From Nitrospira sp. (GTDB taxonomy: Bacteria > Nitrospirota > Nitrospiria > Nitrospirales > Nitrospiraceae), in contig JAOUEB010000114.1 in NCBI GenBank assembly GCA_029858925.1, forward strand, positions 1 through 5,568: a DNA stretch of 5,568 nt. Reading direction: 5' to 3'. Shown piece by piece: positions 1 through 4,081 of the stretch. Every line of letters starts with the position of its first letter. The stretch's first letter is position 1. A program made the position numbers and the translations under genes. The notes beneath the pieces are model-generated. The model searched no databases. It was not told where the DNA came from and worked only from the letters and a program-made list of their open reading frames with translations.

Positions 1-39
1 CATCCAGGTGTGCGCATGAAATATCTCATGGCGTTCTAG
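1..39 (+). CDS. C-terminal tail of a possible upstream gene (5' partial)
   Basis: An open frame enters from the left edge and ends at TAG (37-39), giving the last 12 residues HPGVRMKYLMAF. The pattern 'hP-G-v-r-hydrophobic' faintly recalls the beta-4 strand region of response-regulator receiver domains (P-x-x-[KR]-[VI]-L-Y-M-S-[GA]-[YF]). If so, the protein would stop in mid-domain. Twelve residues are too few to identify a family, and any random frame could be open over this distance. The stop codon lies inside the first copy of the 38-nt repeat, as also happens for the gene ending at 1602, which is the main reason to list it. Confidence 0.3.
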   Translation, partial: HPGVRMKYLMAF

Positions 40-73
40 CCCGCATTCTTCATGACGGTTCGTCGCGAAATCG
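36..73 (+). repeat. 38-nt dispersed repeat, copy A
   Basis: It begins CTAGCCCGCATTCTTCATGA. The first 20 nt match copy C (1599-1636) at 19 positions and the reverse complement of copy B (202-239) at 18 positions. The remaining 18 nt are more diverged (about half identical ungapped) but end in the same A-x-TCG. Copies A and B face each other as inverted repeats around the upstream region of the HU/IHF gene. The family is unnamed here; copy number elsewhere cannot be judged from this window. Confidence 0.7.
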
Positions 74-93
74 AGTTCCATGGGAATGGGGGA

Positions 94-178
94 GGTTTCT
101 GGTTTCGGGTAGCAGGTTTCGAGTTTCCGGAGCATCTTTTCTGATCACACGAAACACGAACCCCGAAACTCGCCACTC
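94..178. repeat. degenerate 7-bp tandem units in inverted arrangement
   Basis: On the left arm, positions 94-128 read as five successive heptamers: GGTTTCT, GGTTTCG, GGTAGCA, GGTTTCG, AGTTTCC. On the right arm, 151-178 read as complementary-type heptamers: GAAACAC, GAACCCC, GAAACTC, GCCACTC. The arms can pair: CGAGTTTC at 120-127 is the exact reverse complement of GAAACTCG at 165-172, leaving a loop of about 37 nt. The block is nested inside inverted repeat copies A and B. It could be a folded non-coding insert or a miniature mobile element; function unknown. No start codon with a ribosome site and no protein-like frame is evident here. Confidence 0.6.
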
Positions 179-201
179 CGTTCTCCAGAGCGGCGTATCC
201 G

Positions 202-239
202 CGATTGCAGCAGAAGGGCTCCTGAATAATGCGGGCTAG
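202..239 (-). repeat. 38-nt dispersed repeat, copy B (inverted)
   Basis: Read on the minus strand it starts CTAGCCCGCATTATTCAGGA and ends in AATCG. Ungapped over 38 nt it is identical to copy C at 30 positions, with most differences C/T or C/G changes. The first 12 nt are identical to copy A, so A and B form a 12-bp perfect, 20-bp near-perfect terminal inverted repeat around a 204-bp block (36-239). The start of the HU/IHF gene lies 63 nt beyond it. Confidence 0.75.
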
Positions 240-302
240 GCAGGTTGTGCCGGCAGGTTCCATGGAAACGAGGCTGGATCAACGGAGCGAAGGGAGAGGG
301 GC

Positions 303-581
303 ATGACGAAAGCGCAGATCATCGAGCGGATTTCCGAGCAAGTCACCACGTTGACAAAACGGCAAGCAGAGGTTGTCGTCAACACGATTTTTGACTGTGT
401 CAGAGACTCGCTCAAGAATGGCGACAAGACGGAGATTCGCGGGTTCGGCAGTTTTCGTCTGCGGGCGCGCCGCATGAAGGAAGGGCGCAATCCGAAGACC
501 GGGGAGACGGTGGCCGTGCCGGCCAAGCGCGTGCCATTTTTCAAGGCCGGCAAGGAATTGAAAGAGTTGTTGAACCAATAG
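303..581 (+). CDS. HU/IHF-family nucleoid DNA-binding protein (IHF-beta-like)
   Basis: This 92-aa protein binds and bends DNA as a dimer and helps organise the nucleoid. The full family fold is present at the usual length: N-terminal helices (residues 2-39), the core signature GFGSF at 47-51, the beta-arm with RNPKTGE at 62-68 carrying the intercalating proline (P64), and the C-terminal helix after VPFFKAGKEL (77-86). The EIRGFGSF and PKTG...KRVPFFKPGKEL-type arrangement is closer to the IHF beta subunit than to alpha, but HU and IHF cannot be separated safely without a phylogeny. ATG 303 is preceded by a purine-rich AGGGAGAGGGG stretch (291-301). It lies just downstream of inverted repeat copy B, and the PCP_red-repeat gene follows after 19 nt, so both are probably co-transcribed. 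No clear sigma-70 promoter was found upstream. Confidence 0.95.
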   Translation: MTKAQIIERISEQVTTLTKRQAEVVVNTIFDCVRDSLKNGDKTEIRGFGSFRLRARRMKEGRNPKTGETVAVPAKRVPFFKAGKELKELLNQ

Positions 582-600
582 CCTTTCGAAAGGGGTAGTT

Positions 601-1602
601 GTGTCGATTTCAGACTCACCCGAATCCGCCGCAACAGAAGTTCGCTGGACTGCCGGCGCGCTCAAGCGCATGGAGCGCGCGCCCATATTTCTGCGTGGGA
701 TGGTCCGCCGTGTGGCCGAGAAGAAGGCGCGTGAATTGGGATATGAAGAGATCACGGAGGAGATTCTCGATCGATTCAAGGGCCAGATGATGGGCGGCAT
801 GGGCGGAGAATCCGAGCTGGCGGCGGCTGCCGAGGATATGGCGCAGGGTCATCTGCCTTGGACCGCAGCCGCCAGGGAGCGCCTGGCGAACGTTCCCGAG
901 TTCATGCGGGCCATGATCAAACAAATCGCCGAAGAGATGGCGAAAGAACGAGGCCATCTCGAAGTGAACGTCGAGCTCTATGAGAAGGTGGAAGCGCTCG
1001 GTGACCTTCAGGAAGCCGCCGGACCTCCGATGGAATGGACGGAGGGCGCCGTAGCGCAGCTCCGGAAAAAAATCGAACAGTCGCCATCCATTGCGCTGGA
1101 TTTCGTCGCCGACATGATGAAGCGCGACGCTGAGGATCTGGCCAAGCAGAAGAACGTAACCCGCATCGATGAAGCTGTTCTTCAAGAGCTGTGGGAGACG
1201 CCTCAAGAGCGCGTCGCGTGGACCGACGAAGCCTGGAAACGGCTGCAAACAGCTCCTGATTTTGTGCGAAGCGGGATTCGAAAGGCTGCGGAGCGGAGGG
1301 CGCGCAAGCTCGGCCTTTCGGCCATCGACGAGGCCCATCTCACGACATTCAGAAATCAAGCCATGATGAAAGCGGTGAAGCGCATTCGCTCGTTCGGGTA
1401 TCAGGAGTTGACATTCGATGCGTTCGAAACTGCGCTCCAGAAAACCAAGCGGCTGCAAGGAAACGATCAAGCAGAAAAACGTCTTCAGGAAATTCGCAGC
1501 CACTTTGCCGACCCCTCGACCAAGAAGCCAGAGGGAGGCACGCTGGGTGCCGAGTTGATGGACCGATTTCGCAAGTATCTGAAGGGCGAAGGGCCGCTCT
1601 AG
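601..1602 (+). CDS. tandem PCP_red-domain protein (protochlorophyllide reductase C-terminal-like repeats)
   Basis: This 333-aa protein is built from four repeats resembling the small C-terminal domain of light-independent protochlorophyllide reductase subunit B (PCP_red). Each begins W-T-x-x-A (WTAGA at 16, WTAAA at 87, WTEGA at 146, WTDEA at 207). It continues with a short helix, P-x-[FI] and, in units 1, 2 and 4, [FML]-[MLV]-R, then an E/K/R-rich helix with A-x-x-x-G and a final acidic helix. Unit 3 is the most diverged (insertion, PSIALDF). A half-unit may follow at 254-280. The rest is charged and helical; there is no signal peptide or membrane helix, so it should be cytoplasmic. No catalytic part of the reductase (iron-sulfur or nitrogenase-like domain) is present, so chlorophyll synthesis is not implied; function unknown. 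GTG 601 follows AAGGGG (590-595), and the gene is probably co-transcribed with the HU/IHF gene. Its TAG lies within repeat copy C. Confidence 0.85.
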   Translation: MSISDSPESAATEVRWTAGALKRMERAPIFLRGMVRRVAEKKARELGYEEITEEILDRFKGQMMGGMGGESELAAAAEDMAQGHLPWTAAARERLANVPEFMRAMIKQIAEEMAKERGHLEVNVELYEKVEALGDLQEAAGPPMEWTEGAVAQLRKKIEQSPSIALDFVADMMKRDAEDLAKQKNVTRIDEAVLQELWETPQERVAWTDEAWKRLQTAPDFVRSGIRKAAERRARKLGLSAIDEAHLTTFRNQAMMKAVKRIRSFGYQELTFDAFETALQKTKRLQGNDQAEKRLQEIRSHFADPSTKKPEGGTLGAELMDRFRKYLKGEGPL

Positions 1603-1636
1603 CCGGCATTCTTCATGAGCGCTTCCGCCGAACTCG
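1599..1636 (+). repeat. 38-nt dispersed repeat, copy C
   Basis: It starts CTAGCCGGCATTCTTCATGA, 19 of 20 positions identical to copy A, and matches copy B at 30 of 38 positions. The TAG at 1600-1602 is the stop codon of the PCP_red-repeat gene, so the repeat begins on the last codon of that gene. No inverted partner is visible in the following 230 nt. Confidence 0.75.
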
Positions 1637-1702
1637 TCTGTCGCTGTAAGCCGAGATGCGCCGATCAGACAGTCTCTGCATCGGTGTCGCTCGTATCCGC
1701 CA

Positions 1703-1739
1703 ACAAAGAAAAAGCACAGCCTCTAACCGCCCTGTGCTT
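1703..1739 (-). terminator. intrinsic terminator for the minus-strand gene ending at 1831
   Basis: On the minus strand, AAGCACAG (1739-1732) and CTGTGCTT (1719-1712) form a perfect 8-bp stem around a 12-nt loop, followed by TTTCTTTG. This is a classic hairpin plus U-rich tract. On the + strand no T-run follows, so it works in one direction only. Confidence 0.75.
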
Positions 1740-1749
1740 GCCTCGCTGA

Positions 1750-1782
1750 GCCCGCGTCGCCGCGATGCGCGACGACGCGGGC
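1750..1782. other. long GC-rich hairpin
   Basis: GCCCGCGTCG (1750-1759) pairs perfectly with CGACGCGGGC (1773-1782). After a one-base mismatch, four more pairs (1761-1764 with 1768-1771) leave a 3-nt loop, giving about 14 bp of stem. It has no T-run on either side. It lies between the stop at 1831 and the minus-strand terminator, so in that transcript it would be a 3'-UTR structure that could protect the end or aid termination. Confidence 0.65.
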
Positions 1783-1830
1783 TTCGCACTTCACGAGATA
1801 CGTGTCACGAGGCGCACGTGAGAGCGATCG

Positions 1831-2151
1831 TCAGTGGGTTGCCGTTTGTTGCGGCCAGAACTTGTGACGAATTTGCGGCAAGGGATCGTTGTCGAAGTTG
1901 GGGATGTCGTAGAGGCAGCGGTCGATAGTTTCCACTTCTTCTTCAGTCAACGGAAGTGTCACTTTCTTCTTCCAAAATTGATCCAGCGTGAAGTAATCGC
2001 CGGATTGCGGCTTTTCCGCCAGGTACGCCTTCATCTTTTCGAAGCCGGCCGTATCGACACCGCCGATACGGCCCTTGTTGCGGTCATGGCACCAGTGCAG
2101 CACTTCCGCGATACCGTACATAGTGATGTCGATGTTCATAATCTTGCCCAT
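1831..2151 (-). CDS. conserved-looking hypothetical protein, 106 aa
   Basis: I do not recognise a family. ATG 2151 is chosen because a near-perfect Shine-Dalgarno (GAGGAGG, 2164-2158) sits 6 nt upstream. A longer frame starting at 2178 would place its start in the promoter -10 box. The product is soluble-looking, with no signal peptide or membrane segment. It starts MGKIMNIDITMYG, has an aromatic/His/Cys patch HWCHD (19-23), a Lys/Asp-rich middle with FTLDQFWKKKV (54-64), an acidic LTEEEVETID stretch (68-77) and an aromatic tail with HKFWP (96-100). It has its own promoter and terminator, so it is a single-gene transcription unit, divergent from the lipoprotein gene at 2325 and convergent with the gene ending at 1602. 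The complete expression signals make it a confident gene, but its role is unknown. Confidence 0.85.
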   Translation of the reverse strand: MGKIMNIDITMYGIAEVLHWCHDRNKGRIGGVDTAGFEKMKAYLAEKPQSGDYFTLDQFWKKKVTLPLTEEEVETIDRCLYDIPNFDNDPLPQIRHKFWPQQTATH

Positions 2152-2176
2152 TGGAGTCCTCCTCAAAAGAGGCTGC

Positions 2177-2206
2177 ATTGTAGCGCAAGCGCGGAGTGAA
2201 ATTCAA
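2177..2206 (-). promoter_or_regulatory. sigma-70-type promoter for the 106-aa protein gene
   Basis: On the minus strand TTGAAT (2206-2201) and TACAAT (2182-2177) are separated by 18 nt. The expected transcript start, near 2170, gives a leader of about 19 nt containing the GAGGAGG ribosome site before ATG 2151. Confidence 0.65.
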
Positions 2207-2231
2207 AGGTTCCTAAGCCTGTATTGAAAGA

Positions 2232-2261
2232 TTGCCAGTAAAAAGAATGCCTCTGTATACT
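2232..2261 (+). promoter_or_regulatory. sigma-70-type promoter for the FG-GAP lipoprotein gene
   Basis: TTGCCA (2232-2237) and TATACT (2256-2261) are 18 nt apart, and TG directly precedes the -10 box. Expected start is near 2268, about 57 nt before GTG 2325. An 8-bp inverted repeat is centred on the -10 box (see separate entry). Confidence 0.6.
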
Positions 2262-2270
2262 GGGCATTCT
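2244..2270. promoter_or_regulatory. 8-bp dyad overlapping the -10 box (operator or minus-strand terminator)
   Basis: AGAATGCC (2244-2251) and GGCATTCT (2263-2270) are perfect inverted repeats with an 11-nt spacer holding TATACT. As DNA, this is where a dimeric repressor would block the promoter. As RNA on the minus strand, the same hairpin is followed by TTTTACTGG, so it could instead stop antisense transcription. The sequence does not decide between these. Confidence 0.45.
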
Positions 2271-2324
2271 GCGCAGTGCGGCGATAGGCCCATTGGGGCG
2301 TTTAGGACGGCATAGGAAGATAGC

Positions 2325-3518
2325 GTGAGCGTTTCAAGCCTCCGGGCGTTCCATGCAGTGCGGTTTGTACTCGGCGCCCTGTCGATCTGTCTGGTGCTCG
2401 GCGGACTCATCGCTTGTTCCAAAACAGAACCGTATAATCCACCCGATCTCTTCTATTATTTTGCCAGCTACAAGGTCGGCAAAAATCCGACGACCATCAC
2501 GACCGGCGATCTCAACCACGATTCCTTCACCGATCTGGTCACCACGAACATTGCGAGCAATACGCTGTCGATTTTGCTGGGCAACGGCGACGGAACATTT
2601 CACGATCAAGTGCAGGTGCATGTCTGTCAGGAGCCGCGCGCGCTTGTGATGGACGACTTTAATCATGACGGGCATGCCGATGTGGCGCTTGCGTGCTCCG
2701 GGGGAGACGAGATCTCTATTTTGCTTGGCCGCGGGAACGGAAGGTTCGGAGAAGGCCAGCACTATCCCGTGCATCGGACTCCGGTCGCATTGGCGACCGA
2801 CGATGTGAACGGCGATCGCCATCCCGATCTGGTCGTCGCACTTCGCAACGACAAGGTCAAGATTCTCCTGGGCACTGGGACGGGAGAGTTTCGACCTGGC
2901 GCGCAGTACGAGTACGGCGATACCCCGACCTCGGTCGCCCTCTCGGATCTCGATCGGGATGGGAAAGTGGATCTGGTCGTTACGAACGGCGGCCCCATGT
3001 CGAACGCGGTGTCGATTTGGCTGGGCAATGGGGACGGTTCGTTCCGCGGTCCCAAGGATTATTCAGCGGGGAAGCGCCCGCTGGGGGGTAGTTTCGCAGA
3101 CTTCAACAACGATCGGAACAGTGATCTGCTGGTGATCAACGGGGAGGGGGATAGTTTTACGACGCTGCTCGGCAACGGCGATGCCACCTTCCGGCCCGGT
3201 AAAGATTCGGGCGCCAATGCGGGGCCCAATTTCGGGCTTGCGCGGGATTTCAATGGAGATCGGTTGATGGATGTGGCTATCGTGAATCTCCAATCGAGCG
3301 ATTTGTCGATCTTGTTCGGGAAAGGGGACGGGACCTTCCATTATCCTCCGAAAAACTACCGGACGAAGTCCGGCCCGTTCGCCATTTCTTCCTTTCGTGT
3401 GACCATGACGGGGGAAGAGGAACCAGGACTGGCGATCGCCGACAATGGAAGCGGCAGTGTCTCCATCTTTCTTCATCGCGGCGTGAAACCAGTTGTGCAG
3501 TCGGATGCGAAAGGGTAG
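2325..3518 (+). CDS. FG-GAP/VCBS-repeat lipoprotein, predicted seven-bladed beta-propeller
   Basis: This 397-aa exported protein starts at GTG 2325 behind AGGAAG (2314-2319). Residues 1-30 form a signal peptide with R7 and R13 before a hydrophobic core; LIAC at 28-31 is a lipobox, so C31 should be lipidated. The mature part consists of seven repeats of about 49 residues. Six carry the calcium-binding loop D-x-[ND]-x-D-x-x-x-D, starting at D62, D111, D160, D208, D259 and D308. Each is followed by a hydrophobic strand and, usually, a turn of the type LGNGDGTF. The seventh (about 351-385) keeps the strand pattern but has lost the aspartates. Seven repeats fit the integrin-alpha-type propeller. 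Such proteins bind ligands or partners, commonly calcium-dependently, at the envelope; no catalytic domain is attached. It appears to be transcribed alone. The specific ligand cannot be inferred. Confidence 0.9.
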   Translation: MSVSSLRAFHAVRFVLGALSICLVLGGLIACSKTEPYNPPDLFYYFASYKVGKNPTTITTGDLNHDSFTDLVTTNIASNTLSILLGNGDGTFHDQVQVHVCQEPRALVMDDFNHDGHADVALACSGGDEISILLGRGNGRFGEGQHYPVHRTPVALATDDVNGDRHPDLVVALRNDKVKILLGTGTGEFRPGAQYEYGDTPTSVALSDLDRDGKVDLVVTNGGPMSNAVSIWLGNGDGSFRGPKDYSAGKRPLGGSFADFNNDRNSDLLVINGEGDSFTTLLGNGDATFRPGKDSGANAGPNFGLARDFNGDRLMDVAIVNLQSSDLSILFGKGDGTFHYPPKNYRTKSGPFAISSFRVTMTGEEEPGLAIADNGSGSVSIFLHRGVKPVVQSDAKG

Positions 3519-3585
3519 GGTGCCAGCGTTGGGGACGGTGCGTTCCGAGTCACTTTCAACAACCTCCCGGCGATAGCCGCTGTTC

Positions 3586-3614
3586 TTGACAGCCCAAGGC
3601 CCCTTCGCTAGAGT
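3586..3614 (+). promoter_or_regulatory. sigma-70-type promoter for the small-protein/D,D-peptidase operon
   Basis: A consensus -35 box TTGACA (3586-3591) lies 17 nt before TAGAGT (3609-3614, four of six consensus bases). Transcription would start near 3621, just ahead of a short GC hairpin (CGCGG 3622-3626 with CCGCG 3631-3635) and 33 nt before ATG 3654. Confidence 0.65.
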
Positions 3615-3653
3615 GGCCACCCGCGGGCCTCCGCGTGATATGCGAGACTAACG

Positions 3654-3860
3654 ATGGCATTTCGATCCTTCGGCTGGTGGTTTACTATCGGGGCTCTGAT
3701 GACCCTGTCCGTCCTCATGGTCCAGGGCGGGGTGCGCGATTTGTGGGAGGGGACTCAGCCGACCGGGGACACCAACGTCTACGTCTATTTCGGCACCACG
3801 CTCATCGGCGGGGGATTGCTCGCCGGATGCGTTGCGTTGGTCATGAATCGCCTTCGATAA
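3654..3860 (+). CDS. small two-helix membrane protein, 68 aa
   Basis: No family recognised. Residues 7-23 (GWWFTIGALMTLSVLMV) and 45-64 (YFGTTLIGGGLLAGCVALVM) are hydrophobic enough to span the membrane. They are joined by a polar loop of about 20 residues containing Arg, Asp and Glu. The positive N-terminus (R4) and the NRLR tail suggest both ends face the cytoplasm. ATG 3654 is the only usable start, since a stop codon precedes it in frame at 3636-3638; the ribosome site is weak. It is the first gene behind the TTGACA promoter, 20 nt ahead of the zinc-ribbon gene and in the same apparent operon as the D,D-peptidase. Codon use and a plausible hairpin topology argue that it is real; the function is unknown. 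Confidence 0.7.
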   Translation: MAFRSFGWWFTIGALMTLSVLMVQGGVRDLWEGTQPTGDTNVYVYFGTTLIGGGLLAGCVALVMNRLR

Positions 3861-3880
3861 GCGGAGAGAACAGGGCATGT

Positions 3881-4069
3881 ATGCAGTGTCTCAGATGCAA
3901 GGGGTTCATGATGGTGGAACGGCACTATACCCTCGTCAATCGGAGAATCTACGCCCGCTGCCTCAACTGCGGATTTTGGATCGACCTAGCCGACCTCCTG
4001 CGGTTTTTTCATAAAGTGATTGATAGCGGACTCAAAGGTGATAAGGTGCGGGAGACGTTCTCACTGTGA
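3881..4069 (+). CDS. small four-cysteine zinc-ribbon protein, 62 aa
   Basis: Two CxxC knuckles, C3-L-R-C6 and C27-L-N-C30, are 20 residues apart, the layout of a single zinc ribbon. They are followed by a hydrophobic/aromatic segment (GFWIDLADLLRFF, 31-43) and a basic tail ending GDKVRETFSL. There is no signal peptide, so a cytoplasmic zinc-binding protein is likely, possibly contacting DNA, RNA or a protein partner. ATG 3881 is preferred: it places the first knuckle at the N-terminus and follows the previous stop by 20 nt, with a modest purine stretch GGAGAG (3863-3868). The same frame is open back to GTG 3635, but that extension overlaps the membrane protein gene and has a low-complexity Arg/Gly/His composition typical of an out-of-frame reading. 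It ends 12 nt before the S11 peptidase start, which indicates co-transcription. Exact role unknown. Confidence 0.7.
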   Translation: MQCLRCKGFMMVERHYTLVNRRIYARCLNCGFWIDLADLLRFFHKVIDSGLKGDKVRETFSL

Positions 4070-4081
4070 AAGGCTGTCGTG

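Larger units (their letters stand above)
36..239. mobile_element. possible miniature inverted-repeat element (non-coding, 204 bp)
   Basis: The block has near-perfect inverted ends (copies A and B) and an internal inverted array of heptamers, with no convincing gene inside. That architecture resembles MITE- or REP/BIME-like elements. No clear target-site duplication is visible: the flanking bases (TGGCGTT on the left, GCAGGTT on the right) do not match, and the palindromic CTAG is part of the repeat itself. Copy C stands alone without an inverted partner nearby, which fits a dispersed palindromic repeat better than a transposable unit. The mobile-element label is an inference. Confidence 0.35.
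1603..1830. other. gene-free interval between convergent genes
   Basis: Apart from repeat copy C and two hairpins (listed separately), it holds a short direct repeat, TCACGAG at 1791-1797 and 1805-1811 (period 14), ending in the palindrome CACGTG (1815-1820). A frame open on the + strand from 1656 lacks a ribosome site and protein-like composition. No terminator for the + strand gene ending at 1602 was recognised. Confidence 0.6.

Noticed and set aside
94..178. Heptamer units as a CRISPR array
   Set aside because: The units are 7 bp, contiguous and degenerate, without spacers or nearby cas genes.
616..1503. 295-codon open frame on the minus strand
   Set aside because: It is antisense to the PCP_red-repeat gene, which has a ribosome site, a repeat structure and protein-like composition. 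The minus-strand product is a mixture without domain features.
601..1602. Evidence for a (bacterio)chlorophyll biosynthesis locus
   Set aside because: Only the small C-terminal-type domain is present. No reductase catalytic subunit or other pigment gene is in the window.
1750..1782. GC hairpin as terminator of the + strand gene ending at 1602
   Set aside because: No T-run follows on the + strand and it is about 150 nt past the stop codon.
1834..2199. 121-codon open frame on the + strand
   Set aside because: It overlaps the 106-aa minus-strand gene almost exactly, and that gene has promoter, GAGGAGG and terminator. The + strand frame has no supporting signals.
3063..3620. 185-codon open frame on the minus strand
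   Set aside because: Antisense to the propeller gene; the aspartate-loop repeats in the + frame are decisive.
3635..3880. N-terminal extension of the zinc-ribbon protein from GTG 3635
   Set aside because: It would overlap the whole membrane protein gene. The extension is Arg/Gly/His-rich with no structure, whereas ATG 3881 puts the first CxxC at the N-terminus.
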